Source: Variovorax boronicumulans (GTDB lineage: Bacteria; Pseudomonadota; Gammaproteobacteria; Burkholderiales; Burkholderiaceae_C). From it: a DNA stretch of 64,000 nt. The notes beneath the pieces are model-generated. The model saw nothing but the letters and a program-made list of their open reading frames with translations, ran no database searches and had not been told where the DNA came from. Shown here piece after piece: positions 17,257 to 25,621 of the stretch. A program made the position numbers and the translations under genes. The DNA lies in NCBI RefSeq assembly GCF_030812215.1, contig NZ_JAUSSG010000009.1, positions 295,140 through 359,139 on the forward strand, read 5' to 3'. The first letter of the stretch is position 1; each line of letters opens with the position of its first letter.

Positions 17257-17745
17257 TCAACCGGTGATGAAGGTCGGCCAGACCTGGATCTGCAGCTTGA
17301 GCGCCCAGATGAATGCAACGTAGCTGCCGATGGCAAGCACCGTTGCCAGGATCAGCACGGTGGGCAGCTTGAACTCGTGGCCCGCGAGGCTGGAGATGAT
17401 CACGAGCGCGTAGATCGCGATGATCATTCCCATGGCCGGCACGCCGATGCTCGGAAGGCCGCCCAGGAGGATGCCGAATGCGAGGTTGGCGCCCAGAATG
17501 AACACCACCTGCTTCCAGGCCCATTTGCCGATTTTTTCGCCGTCGGTCGTTTCAACGGTGAGGCCGCTGAACATGATCCCCAGGCCGATCAAGGCCATCA
17601 GAATGCCGAGCATCAACGGGAAGTAACCGGGGCCCATGCGGGCGCCGCTGCCCACGCTGTAGGTGGTGGCGCCCCAGGCGAATCCCACACCCACTACGGT
17701 GAACATCAGTCCCGAGAAAAAGTCTTTTTGACTTTTGATTTTCAC
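17257..17745 (-). CDS. tctB: Tripartite tricarboxylate transporter small subunit TctB
   Basis: 162 aa with four predicted membrane segments; begins KIKSQKDFFSGLMFTVVGVGFAWGA, typical of TctB. Start is a GTG at 17745 with AGGAG seven bases upstream. First gene of the tctBA operon. Unlike the enteric tctCBA order, the receptor gene is missing upstream; instead a secretion-type ATPase gene lies there. Confidence 0.9.
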   Translation of the reverse strand: MKIKSQKDFFSGLMFTVVGVGFAWGATTYSVGSGARMGPGYFPLMLGILMALIGLGIMFSGLTVETTDGEKIGKWAWKQVVFILGANLAFGILLGGLPSIGVPAMGMIIAIYALVIISSLAGHEFKLPTVLILATVLAIGSYVAFIWALKLQIQVWPTFITG

Positions 17746-17817
17746 GAACAGTCTCCTCGAACAAGTTTCGATGCGGGATTGTCCGGTCAGCTTGCGGTCA
17801 GGCGGATGTGGATTTCA

Positions 17818-17842
17818 CTAACCGAACGGTTAGGGTTAACCC
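17818..17842. promoter_or_regulatory. Adjacent palindromes upstream of tctB (candidate operator)
   Basis: CTAACCG-AA-CGGTTAG (17818-17833, perfect 7-bp arms) is followed by the perfect palindrome GGGTTAACCC (17833-17842). They sit in the 108-base gap between the tctB start and the stop of the upstream ATPase gene. The core ACCGAACGGT (17821-17830) is identical to ten bases of the proposed PaaR operator at 28059. A TetR-type repressor site is plausible. Confidence 0.45.
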
Positions 17843-17853
17843 AAAGAACTACA

Positions 17854-19650
17854 TCACTCCAATGGCGGCGTGGCGCTCAGGACCTCTTCGATGGTGGTCA
17901 CGCCCTCGGCCACGCGCAGTGCGCCGGCAAGGCGCAGGGGCCGCATGCCGTCGATCACGGCCTGGCGCCGCAGGCCCGTGAGGTTGGGCTCCTTGGTGAC
18001 CTTGTCCTTGAAGGCCTCGGTCACGCTCAGCAGTTCGTACAAGCCCATGCGGCCCATGTAGCCGGTCATGCGGCAATCGACGCAACCCACCGGCTTGTAG
18101 GCGCGCACGGAGCCCGTGATCTGCCACGGCTTGACGATGGCCTCGAGGCTCTCGCGCGTGACCGTGTCGTCGGGCTGCTTGCAATGCGGGCACAGCGTGC
18201 GCACGAGGCGCTGCGCGAGCACGCCGAGCATCACGGCGGTGATGAGGTATGACGGCACGCCCAGCTCCATCATCCGCGTGATGGCGCTGGGCGCATCGTT
18301 GGTGTGCAGCGTGCTGAACACGAGGTGGCCGGTGAGCGCCGCCTGCACCGCCATCTCGGCGGTGGCGAGGTCGCGGATTTCGCCGACCATGATGATGTCC
18401 GGGTCCTGCCGCATCAGCGCGCGCAGGCCCTCGGTGAAGCCGAAGTCCAGTTGCGGCTGCACCTGCGTCTGGTTGAACGAGGGCTCGATCATTTCGATCG
18501 GGTCTTCCACCGTGCTCACGTTCACTTCTTCGGTCGCCACGCGCTTCAACGTGGAGTACAGCGTGGTGGTCTTGCCCGAGCCCGTCGGGCCGGTCACCAG
18601 GATGATGCCGTTCGGACGCGTGACCAGTTGCTCCCAGCGCTGCGCATCGTGCTGCGCGAAACCGAGCGCATCGAGGTCCTTCACCGCGGTGTCGGGGTCG
18701 AAGATCCGCATCACCATCTTCTCGCCGAAGGCGGTCGGCAAGGTCGAGAGGCGCATTTCGATTTCGTCGCCGCGCATGTTGCGGGTCTTGATGCGGCCGT
18801 CGAGCGGACGGCGCTTTTCCACCACGTCCATGCGGCCCAGCAGCTTGATGCGCGCGACCATCGCGTTCATCACGCCCATCGGCATCTGGTAGGCCGGATG
18901 CAGGATGCCGTCGATGCGAAAGCGGATCACGCCCTGTTCGCGCCGCGGCTCCAGGTGGATGTCGCTCGCGCGCTGGTCGAAGGCGTACTGCCAGAGCCAG
19001 TCGACCACCTGCACCACGCTCTGGTCGTTGGCGTCGAGCTGCTTGGTGCTCTTGCCGAGTTCGACCAGCTGCTCGAAGCTCGCGCCGCCGGTGTTGCCGC
19101 CGGCCTTCTGCGCGGCGCGCACCGATTTCGCGAGCGCGAAGAATTCGGCCGTGTAGCGCTGGATGTCGACCGGGTTGGCCACCACGCGCCGCACCGTGCG
19201 CTTGGACTGGCGTTCGACCTCGGCGATCCAGTCGGTGAGAAACGGCTCGGCCGTGGCCACCACCACCTCGTTGGGCAGCACCTGCACGGGCAGCACCTTG
19301 TGGCGCTCGGCGTAGGCCGCGCTCATGGTGTCGGCGACCTTGCCCACGTCGACCTTCAACGGATCGATGCGCAAGTACGTAAGGCCGGCGCGGCCGGCGA
19401 GCCATTGGGTGAGCGCCTCGAGGTCGAGCGGCTTGCTGTCGCTCTCGCGCGTCATCGCCACGTTGGCCAGGCGAACCAGCGGCGCCTGGCGGCTCTCGGC
19501 CTGCGCGCAGCGTGCGATGGTGCGCTTGGCCTCCATGGGAGAAATGACGCCGTCGGTGGCCAGCCATTCGATCAGGCGGCGCAGGTCGAGCGGGCCTTCG
19601 TGGCGGGCGGCCAGGGGGGCGGGGGCGGAAACTGCGGGAACAGCGCTCAT
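17854..19650 (-). CDS. GspE/PulE/PilB-type secretion or pilus assembly ATPase
   Basis: 598 aa from the ATG at 19650, which overlaps the stop of the previous gene (ATGA). All hallmarks of the type II secretion/type IV pilus traffic ATPase are present: N-terminal MshEN-like domain, Walker A GPTGSGKTTT at 354-363, Asp box VEDPIE 381-386, Walker B within 416-427, His box ending TLHTND at 447-452, and the zinc tetracysteine CPHC 487-490 / CVDC 523-526. It would power assembly of a pilus or pseudopilus at the inner membrane, but no other secretion or pilus gene lies in the window. Confidence 0.92.
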   Translation of the reverse strand: MSAVPAVSAPAPLAARHEGPLDLRRLIEWLATDGVISPMEAKRTIARCAQAESRQAPLVRLANVAMTRESDSKPLDLEALTQWLAGRAGLTYLRIDPLKVDVGKVADTMSAAYAERHKVLPVQVLPNEVVVATAEPFLTDWIAEVERQSKRTVRRVVANPVDIQRYTAEFFALAKSVRAAQKAGGNTGGASFEQLVELGKSTKQLDANDQSVVQVVDWLWQYAFDQRASDIHLEPRREQGVIRFRIDGILHPAYQMPMGVMNAMVARIKLLGRMDVVEKRRPLDGRIKTRNMRGDEIEMRLSTLPTAFGEKMVMRIFDPDTAVKDLDALGFAQHDAQRWEQLVTRPNGIILVTGPTGSGKTTTLYSTLKRVATEEVNVSTVEDPIEMIEPSFNQTQVQPQLDFGFTEGLRALMRQDPDIIMVGEIRDLATAEMAVQAALTGHLVFSTLHTNDAPSAITRMMELGVPSYLITAVMLGVLAQRLVRTLCPHCKQPDDTVTRESLEAIVKPWQITGSVRAYKPVGCVDCRMTGYMGRMGLYELLSVTEAFKDKVTKEPNLTGLRRQAVIDGMRPLRLAGALRVAEGVTTIEEVLSATPPLE

Positions 19651-20429
19651 GGGCCGGACGTTCGGGTGATGGAAGTATTCAGGGGCTTGAACACCCGCAG
19701 CCACTTCGGCGCGGGCAGACTCCAGCGAGTCTGGATCGTTTGCGCGCGCTCGGCAAGCGTCTCGCGCTTCGGGCGGCTCGGCGTGCGCTGCGCCAGCACC
19801 ACCGTGTTGCCTTCGCGCGTCGGCTTGAAGGCCCAGACGGCGTCCGCGCCGAAGGCGCCAGCGATCTTCTCGAGGCTGCGCTCGTAGCTCGACGAACGGC
19901 CGAAGAGGTTGACCGTCATGCAGCCGTCTTCGGTGAGCAGCGCGCGGCAGTCGGCGTAGAAGTCTTCGCTGTCGAGCACGGGCGCTGCTGCTTCATGGTC
20001 GTAGAGGTCGACCTGCAGCGCATCGACCGTGCCGTGCCACTCGGGCTTGCGGATCTCCACGGCCGCATCGGCGATGACTACGCGCAGCTTCGGATCGTCG
20101 GCCGGCAGCTTGAACCAGCCACGGCAGGCCGACACCACCTGCGGATTGAGCTCGACCGCCGTGGTGCGCATGCGCAGCGTCTTGCGGCAGAACTTGGTGA
20201 GCGTGGCTGCGCCGAGGCCCAGCTGCATCGCATGGCGGCTGGCGACGGTCTTGCCGTCGACGAAAAGCAGCCAGGCCATCATGCGCTGCACGTATTCGAG
20301 TTCGATCTCGAACGGTGCATCGAGCTTCATCGAGCCCTGGACCCATTCGGTGCCCAGGTGCAGATAACGGATGTCGCCCCAATCGGAAAAATTGACTTCG
20401 GGGAGGACGGGGGTGGTGCGCGTGGCCAT
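19647..20429 (-). CDS. Spermidine synthase-like protein (methyltransferase fold)
   Basis: 260 aa from the ATG at 20429. Rossmann-like SAM/dcSAM-binding core: QLGLGAATLTKFCRK near residue 75, acidic strand TAVELNPQVV and VDLYDHEAAAPV near 150, as in spermidine synthase-like proteins. It lacks an obvious N-terminal beta domain of true SpeE, so aminopropyl transfer is uncertain. Four bases after the DNA glycosylase gene and overlapping the ATPase gene, it belongs to a three-gene operon. Confidence 0.8.
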   Translation of the reverse strand: MATRTTPVLPEVNFSDWGDIRYLHLGTEWVQGSMKLDAPFEIELEYVQRMMAWLLFVDGKTVASRHAMQLGLGAATLTKFCRKTLRMRTTAVELNPQVVSACRGWFKLPADDPKLRVVIADAAVEIRKPEWHGTVDALQVDLYDHEAAAPVLDSEDFYADCRALLTEDGCMTVNLFGRSSSYERSLEKIAGAFGADAVWAFKPTREGNTVVLAQRTPSRPKRETLAERAQTIQTRWSLPAPKWLRVFKPLNTSITRTSGP

Positions 20430-20433
20430 CGGA

Positions 20434-20961
20434 TCAGGTGAGTTGGTGGGCGTCGAAGACCTCGCGCCAGGCCGCAAGCTTTCGCTCGAAGCTCCACGAC
20501 GCATTGGCGGGACTGGTGGAAGGCAACGGGTAGACCGGCACGCCGAGCGCGCGCGTATGGCGCGCGTGCTTGAAGCTTTCGCCGCCGTTGTGCGCAATGG
20601 CGGCGAGCCGAGGCAACTGCAGACCGGCGATGTCGTTCGCGACCGGCGCGCGAATCGCCGAATCGAGGCTGCCTTCGCGTTCGCAGGCCGCGTACACGTC
20701 CCACACGCCCAAACCACGGTCGAGCAGCCACGTCTTCTTTTTCGCGTAGCTGTCTGCGCCGGTCGGCAGCGGGTGGTCGGGCCAGACGGCTTGCAAGATC
20801 TTCCAGAACTGGTTTTGGGGATGCGCATAGTACTGCTGCTGTTCGAGCGAGCGAACGCCCGGAAAGCTGCCGAGGATCAGCACGACGGTGGCCGGCGAGA
20901 CGATGGGCGCGAGGCCTGTGAGCACCAGGGTGTCGGGGTCGGGTGCGGCGGATCGGTTCAT
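20434..20961 (-). CDS. Uracil-DNA glycosylase superfamily protein, hypoxanthine-DNA glycosylase type (family 6)
   Basis: 175 aa from the ATG at 20961 (another in-frame ATG at 20970). Motif VLILGSFPGVRSLEQQQYY with HPQNQFWKIL, and the C-terminal LPSTSPANA block, are diagnostic of the DNA-deoxyinosine glycosylase family, which removes hypoxanthine arising from adenine deamination. First gene of the operon with the spermidine-synthase-like and ATPase genes; no functional tie to them is evident. Confidence 0.85.
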   Translation of the reverse strand: MNRSAAPDPDTLVLTGLAPIVSPATVVLILGSFPGVRSLEQQQYYAHPQNQFWKILQAVWPDHPLPTGADSYAKKKTWLLDRGLGVWDVYAACEREGSLDSAIRAPVANDIAGLQLPRLAAIAHNGGESFKHARHTRALGVPVYPLPSTSPANASWSFERKLAAWREVFDAHQLT

Positions 20962-20991
20962 GGACTGCATCTTGGCACTGTCGCCGCCCAC

Positions 20992-21014
20992 AAAAAAACC
21001 CGCCGAAGCGGGTT
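20992..21014 (-). terminator. Rho-independent terminator of the 11-mer repeat protein gene
   Basis: Stem AACCCGC/GCGGGTT (20997-21003, 21008-21014) with a CGAA/TTCG loop and a run of seven T on the minus strand. It lies 30 bases past the stop at 21044 and just upstream of the DNA glycosylase start, isolating that gene from the repeat-protein transcript. Confidence 0.85.
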
Positions 21015-21043
21015 CTTTCGAGAGCAAGGACCGAAGCCCAGGC

Positions 21044-21505
21044 TTACTTCTTCTTGGCGGCTTCGTTCTCCGCGGTGCCGGGGATCTTCTCGCCGATGGC
21101 AGCACCGGTGCTGCGCATGCCGTCGGCCGTCTTGTGGCCAGCGGTTTCAACAGCGTCGCCGGTCTTCACGGCGGCCTTCTTGGTGGCGTTGGTGGCCTTC
21201 TTGGTGGTGTTCTTGGTCGCGTTCCAGGCCTTCTTGGTGCCGCGCTCGGTCGCATTCACGGCCTTCTTGGTAGTGCTCTTGGTGGCATCCCAGGCCTTCT
21301 CGGCGCCGGCTTCGGTGGCGTTCACAGCCTTCTTGGTGGTGTTCTTGGTCGCGTCGTAAGCGTCCTTGCCGGCTTCCTTCACCTTCTCGGTGGTGGTCGG
21401 CTCGGCCGTTGCCGGAGCGCTGGTCTGTGCCACGGCGGACACGCCGATGGAAGCGAGCGCCAGGGCGAGCACGACAGGCATGGTGCGAACAAAAGATGTG
21501 GTCAT
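21044..21505 (-). CDS. Secreted alanine/lysine/threonine-rich 11-residue repeat protein (LEA-like)
   Basis: 153 aa. A Sec signal peptide covers residues 1-27 (core VVLALALASIGVSA, cleavage after VAQ). Residues 49-111 are about six consecutive 11-residue units of the form A-x-x-A-T-K-x-T-T-K-K / A-V-N-A-T-E-x-G-x-x-K, organised as 22-residue double repeats. The 11-mer amphipathic period recalls group 3 LEA proteins and YtjB/CsbD-like stress proteins; the mature protein is strongly basic and probably disordered or helical in the periplasm. It is monocistronic with its own terminator. Function unknown; a desiccation, membrane or nucleic-acid-binding role is speculative. Confidence 0.85.
   Translation of the reverse strand: MTTSFVRTMPVVLALALASIGVSAVAQTSAPATAEPTTTEKVKEAGKDAYDATKNTTKKAVNATEAGAEKAWDATKSTTKKAVNATERGTKKAWNATKNTTKKATNATKKAAVKTGDAVETAGHKTADGMRSTGAAIGEKIPGTAENEAAKKK
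21173..21361 (-). repeat. 66-bp tandem coding repeat
   Basis: Encodes residues 49-111 of the repeat protein, nearly three copies of a 66-base unit (22 residues) that itself splits into two related 33-base halves. The repetition also shows at DNA level (recurring GCCTTCTTGGT on the plus strand), so copy-number change by slippage is possible. Confidence 0.75.
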
Positions 21506-21635
21506 GGAAGACTCCTTTTTGAGTGAAGTGTTGGAGTGACGGACTTGCCACTGTGCAAGCAACGTCGCTTCGAACCTCAAGGATGACAGCAAAAAGTCGG
21601 GCTCCACCCCCGTGCGCGCAACTCGGGACATTGGC

Positions 21636-22496
21636 CTACGCGGGGCGCGGCGCACGTTCCGACAAGGCCATCAGACTTTCGAGCTTCGGCAGCGTTTCGA
21701 CCGCGTTCCGGGTGGTGGCTTCGGCCAGCGCATCGATGCCGATGCCGCGCAATCCAGCCACCACTGCAGCGATGCGCGGCAGTTCGCCGGGGTCGTTGCG
21801 GCCCTGCGCTTCGCCCGCATCGCGCTGCGCCTGCGTGCGGTAGAGCCAGTGCGGCTGGATGTCGGGCGCGTCCGTCTCCATCACGATCGAAGCAAGCGGC
21901 AACGTGGTCGCGAGCCGCCGCAATTGCAGCGCGCGTTCGAAGGTCACCGCGCCGCCGAAGCCGAGCTTGAGCCCGAGCTCGATGCAGGCGTTGGCCTGCT
22001 GTTCGCTTCCATTGAACGCGTGCGCAATCCCTTGCCATGGCCGCCCGCCCGCGGTTTGCCGCAGATGCTTGAGCACTTTGTCGACCGAACGCCGCACATG
22101 GATGAGCACGGGTAACCCGTGCTTGCGTGCCAGTTGCAACTGAGTGTGAAAAAAACGCTCCTGCTTCGGACCGTCCAGGCCCTCGACGAAGTAGTCGAGC
22201 CCGATCTCGCCGACCGCCACGAGCCGTGGATCGCCCTGTCGCGCGGTCAGCTCGGCATCGAGCCTGTCGAGGTCCGCGTCCTGCGCCTCGCCCGTGCAAA
22301 GTGGGTGGATACCCAGTGCGTAGGCATCGCCTTGCCTGTGGGCCAGTTCGCGCACGGTGTCGAAGTTGAAGGCGGCCACCGCCGGAATCACGCACAGGGA
22401 AACCCCTTGTGCCGCCGCGCGGGCGCGAATCCGCGGCATCTCCGCGCCGAATTCGGGCGCGTCCAGGTGACAGTGGGTATCGACAAACGAAGCCAT
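21636..22496 (-). CDS. TatD family metal-dependent deoxyribonuclease/hydrolase
   Basis: 286 aa from the ATG at 22496. TIM-barrel amidohydrolase-like signatures: DTHCHLD at the N-terminus, GEIGLDY near residue 95, IHVRRS (metal His) near 133, and the C-terminal METDAPDIQP. TatD proteins are 3'-5' exonucleases or D-aminoacyl-type hydrolases implicated in DNA repair. Divergent from the DegP-like gene with 88 bases between starts. Confidence 0.92.
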   Translation of the reverse strand: MASFVDTHCHLDAPEFGAEMPRIRARAAAQGVSLCVIPAVAAFNFDTVRELAHRQGDAYALGIHPLCTGEAQDADLDRLDAELTARQGDPRLVAVGEIGLDYFVEGLDGPKQERFFHTQLQLARKHGLPVLIHVRRSVDKVLKHLRQTAGGRPWQGIAHAFNGSEQQANACIELGLKLGFGGAVTFERALQLRRLATTLPLASIVMETDAPDIQPHWLYRTQAQRDAGEAQGRNDPGELPRIAAVVAGLRGIGIDALAEATTRNAVETLPKLESLMALSERAPRPA

Positions 22497-22584
22497 CGCG
22501 CCATGATGCCCGAAGGGATGCACAGGCGCGGAAAGCGTGCTACTGTGAACTCCTTCACGCGTCTTTTTTGCCGGAGGTTCTCCG

Positions 22585-23592
22585 ATGCGCAGGCCCGCTT
22601 TCTACAGCCGTTCGCCCCGCACGCTGCCGCCAGCCGCAGAACGAGCGGCCGATCAGGCGGCGGATGCCGCGGCAGCCCCGGATACGGCAGGCGCAGGGGG
22701 CACCGTGCAGCAGCCGCCCACCCGCACCGGCTGGCAACCGGGACGCAAGAGCTTCGCCCTCCTCCTCGTGCTCTGCGCGGCGTTGGTCACCGGCGGCACC
22801 GTGTGGTGGCCGCGCCAGGGCAAGGCAATCACGCAGAAAGACATCGACGCGGCCGTGCTGCGCACGATGCAGACCGCCTCCCTCCCCTCGCCCGCCGCCA
22901 GAGCGGCCGACATCATCCGGCCCTCGGTCGTTCGCGTGGTGGGCTACGGCCCCGAGAAGGCCACGCCCGAAGCCAAGACCCAGAAGCGCGGCCGCAACAT
23001 GGCCAAGGGCAAGCCACCCGAGGCGCCGCTCGACGGCGCGGCACCCGGCGAAGTCGAGCGCGGCGTGGGCACCGGCGTGGTGATCGTCGACAAGGGCGTG
23101 ATCCTGACCAACCTGCACGTCGTCGCAGGCTCCGAGAAGATCAAGGTCACCTTCGCCGACGGGCTCGAAGCGGTGGCCGTGATCACCGGCGTGCAGCCCG
23201 AGAACGATCTCGCGGTGCTGCAGGCGCAGAAGATCCCCGACGACCTGATCCCCGCCGCAATGCGCTCCACCGCCGACCTGCGCCCCGGCGACCAGGTGGC
23301 GGCCGTGGGCTTTCCCTTCGGCATCGGGCCGTCGGTGTCGGCCGGCGTGGTGTCGGGCCTGAAGCGCTCGTTCCGCTCGCCCGAGGGCAAGCAGGAGCTG
23401 GGCAACCTGATCCAGTTCGACGCGGCCGCCAACCCCGGCAACTCGGGCGGCCCGCTCATCAACATGGACGGCGAGGTGCTGGGCATCGTCACCGCCATCC
23501 TCAACCCGACGCAGCAGCGCACCTTCATCGGCATCGGCTTCGCGGTGCCGATCGAGAACGCGGCCTCTGCGGCAGGTTCGCCGCCTTTCTGA
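22585..23592 (+). CDS. Membrane-anchored S1C serine protease (DegP/HtrA-like, no PDZ)
   Basis: 335 aa. A proline/alanine-rich cytoplasmic tail precedes one transmembrane helix (residues about 56-74), so the protease domain is periplasmic. The trypsin-like triad is H178 (TNLHVV), D208 (ENDLAV) and S287 (GNSGGPL). No PDZ domain follows, so activation must differ from DegP/DegS. RBS GGAGG nine bases before the ATG. Located 24 bases upstream of moxR and probably co-transcribed with it; a role in envelope quality control is inferred. Confidence 0.9.
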   Translation: MRRPAFYSRSPRTLPPAAERAADQAADAAAAPDTAGAGGTVQQPPTRTGWQPGRKSFALLLVLCAALVTGGTVWWPRQGKAITQKDIDAAVLRTMQTASLPSPAARAADIIRPSVVRVVGYGPEKATPEAKTQKRGRNMAKGKPPEAPLDGAAPGEVERGVGTGVVIVDKGVILTNLHVVAGSEKIKVTFADGLEAVAVITGVQPENDLAVLQAQKIPDDLIPAAMRSTADLRPGDQVAAVGFPFGIGPSVSAGVVSGLKRSFRSPEGKQELGNLIQFDAAANPGNSGGPLINMDGEVLGIVTAILNPTQQRTFIGIGFAVPIENAASAAGSPPF

Positions 23593-23616
23593 TTTCTTCG
23601 AAAGAAAGCCCTTCGC

Positions 23617-24642
23617 ATGAGCACCGAGAACCCGATCCCTTCAACCTTCGCCACCGCGCCCGCCACCGCCGAGCTGATGGAGCAGATCCTCTACGAGGTC
23701 AAGCGCGTGGTCGTGGGCCAGGACCGCTTTCTCGAGCGCGTGATGGTCGCGATGCTCGCGGGCGGCCACCTGCTGGTCGAAGGCGTTCCCGGGCTCGCGA
23801 AGACGCTCACCATCAAGACGCTGGCCGACACCGTGCGCGGCCATTTCAAGCGCATCCAGTTCACGCCCGACCTGGTGCCGGCCGACCTGGTGGGCACGCG
23901 CATCTACAACCAGAAGACGGGCGAGTTCAGCACCTCGCTGGGCCCGGTGTTCGCCAACCTGCTGCTGGCCGACGAAATCAACCGTGCGCCGGCCAAGGTG
24001 CAGAGCGCGCTGCTCGAAGTGATGCAGGAGCGCCAGGTCACCATCGCCGGCGAAACACACAAGGTGCCGCGCCCCTTCCTCGTGATGGCAACGCAGAACC
24101 CCATCGAGACCGAAGGCACCTACCCGCTGCCCGAGGCGCAGGTCGACCGCTTCATGATGAAGGTGCTGGTCGATTACCCGAGCGACGAGGAAGAGTTTGT
24201 CATCGTCCAGCGCGTGATCGGCCCGGCGGTGGAGGCCAGCCCGGTCGCCACCACCGAGCAGCTCGCGGCGCTGCAGGCGGAGGCCCGGCGCGTGTACGTC
24301 GACCCGTCCCTCATCCAGTACGCGGTGAAGCTCGTCTCTGCCACCCGCACGCCCGAGAAGCACGGCCTGAAGGACATGCGCCGCTTCATCACCTTCGGCG
24401 CGAGCCCACGCGCGAGCATCAGCCTCACCGAGGGCGCGCGTGCGCTCGCGCTGCTGCGCGGCCGCAGCTACGCGCTGCCCGAGGACATGACCGCGCTCGT
24501 GGCCGACGTGCTGCGCCACCGCGTGACGCTTTCCTATGAAGGGCTGTCCGAAGGCCTGACGCCCGACAGCCTGATCGAGAAAATCATGCGGGCCATCCCC
24601 GCACCACCCAAACCCTTGGAACATGAAAAGCTGGTGGCGTAA
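23617..24642 (+). CDS. MoxR family AAA+ ATPase
   Basis: 341 aa. Walker A GVPGLAKT at 56-63, Walker B LLADEINRAP near 113-122, sensor ATQNPIETEGTYPLPEAQ, all typical of MoxR chaperone ATPases. These couple to VWA proteins to mature or insert metal centres or to remodel complexes. Overlaps the DUF58 gene by 20 bases; the MoxR-DUF58-VWA order is the standard gene module. Confidence 0.95.
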   Translation: MSTENPIPSTFATAPATAELMEQILYEVKRVVVGQDRFLERVMVAMLAGGHLLVEGVPGLAKTLTIKTLADTVRGHFKRIQFTPDLVPADLVGTRIYNQKTGEFSTSLGPVFANLLLADEINRAPAKVQSALLEVMQERQVTIAGETHKVPRPFLVMATQNPIETEGTYPLPEAQVDRFMMKVLVDYPSDEEEFVIVQRVIGPAVEASPVATTEQLAALQAEARRVYVDPSLIQYAVKLVSATRTPEKHGLKDMRRFITFGASPRASISLTEGARALALLRGRSYALPEDMTALVADVLRHRVTLSYEGLSEGLTPDSLIEKIMRAIPAPPKPLEHEKLVA

Positions 24643-25621
24643 GGCCCCCGCGGCCGCGAACGACGAACGGCTCGCAGCGGAAGCCGGCGGGGCCGAACGC
24701 GCGCTGCGCCGCCTCGAATGGACGGTCATCCGCCGCCTCGACGGCCTGCTGCAGGGCGACTACCGCACGCTGATGCGCGGCAGCGGCCTGGACCTGGCGG
24801 ACCTGCGCGAGTACCAGCACCACGACGACGTGCGCCACATCGACTGGAACGTCACCGCTCGGCTGCAGACGCCGCATGTGCGCGTCTTCACCGAAGACCG
24901 CGAGATGGCCGCCTGGTTCGTGCTCGACCTGAGCCGCTCGGTCGATTTCGGCTCGGGCCTGAAGGCCAAGCGCGAGATCTCGGCCGGCTTCGTCGGCGTG
25001 CTCGCGCGGCTGCTCACGCGGCACGGCAACCGGGTCGGTGCGCTGGTCTACGGCAACGACCTCGAGGCGGTGATCCCGCCGCGCAGCGGCCGGCGCCATG
25101 TGCTGCATCTGCTGCACGCGATGGAGCGCCGTGCCGACAAGGCGGACGGCCCCGCGCAAAAAGGCATGACCCGCCTGGACGATCTGCTGAAGTCCGCCGC
25201 CACGCTGATGCCGCGCCGCTCCACCGTCTTCGTGGTGTCCGACTTCCTGAGCGAGCCCGGCTGGGAGCGCCCGCTGGGCCAACTGGTACAGCGGCATGAA
25301 GTGATCGCCGTGCGCCTCTTCGACCCGCTCGAACTCGAACTGCCCGACCTGGGCCTCGTGCCGCTGCGCGATGCCGAGACCGGCGAGCAGCTGTGGGTCG
25401 ACACCCACGATGCCGGATTTCGCAAGCGCTTTGCGCGCCTGGCCACCGAGCGCGAGGCGACGCTGCGCGCCTCGCTCGCCAAGGCCGGCGTCGATGCCCT
25501 GGAGCTTTCGACCAGCGACGACCTGGTGGAAGCCATCGTTCGTTTTGCCGACCTGCGCAAGCGCCGCACGCGCGTGGGCGCAGGGTCGGTCTCGGGCAGC
25601 GTGAAGGCGGTGGCAGCATGA
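24623..25621 (+). CDS. DUF58 domain-containing protein
   Basis: 332 aa. DUF58 core RGSGLDLADLREYQHHDDVRHIDWNVTAR-like region near residues 50-78 (key D, R, W pattern) followed by a VWA-like fold (VLDLSRSVDFG near 97). Cytoplasmic; works with MoxR in an uncharacterised assembly role. ATG chosen at 24623, overlapping moxR; stop overlaps the VWA start (ATGA at 25618). Confidence 0.92.
   Translation: MKSWWRKAPAAANDERLAAEAGGAERALRRLEWTVIRRLDGLLQGDYRTLMRGSGLDLADLREYQHHDDVRHIDWNVTARLQTPHVRVFTEDREMAAWFVLDLSRSVDFGSGLKAKREISAGFVGVLARLLTRHGNRVGALVYGNDLEAVIPPRSGRRHVLHLLHAMERRADKADGPAQKGMTRLDDLLKSAATLMPRRSTVFVVSDFLSEPGWERPLGQLVQRHEVIAVRLFDPLELELPDLGLVPLRDAETGEQLWVDTHDAGFRKRFARLATEREATLRASLAKAGVDALELSTSDDLVEAIVRFADLRKRRTRVGAGSVSGSVKAVAA

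Noticed and set aside
15567..17267. 566-residue plus-strand frame over tctA
   Set aside because: Antisense shadow dominated by Gln, His and Arg; tctA on the minus strand is unmistakable.
21173..21361. Possible CRISPR or satellite array
   Set aside because: The repeats are coding (66-base units in frame inside a secreted protein) with no unique spacers.
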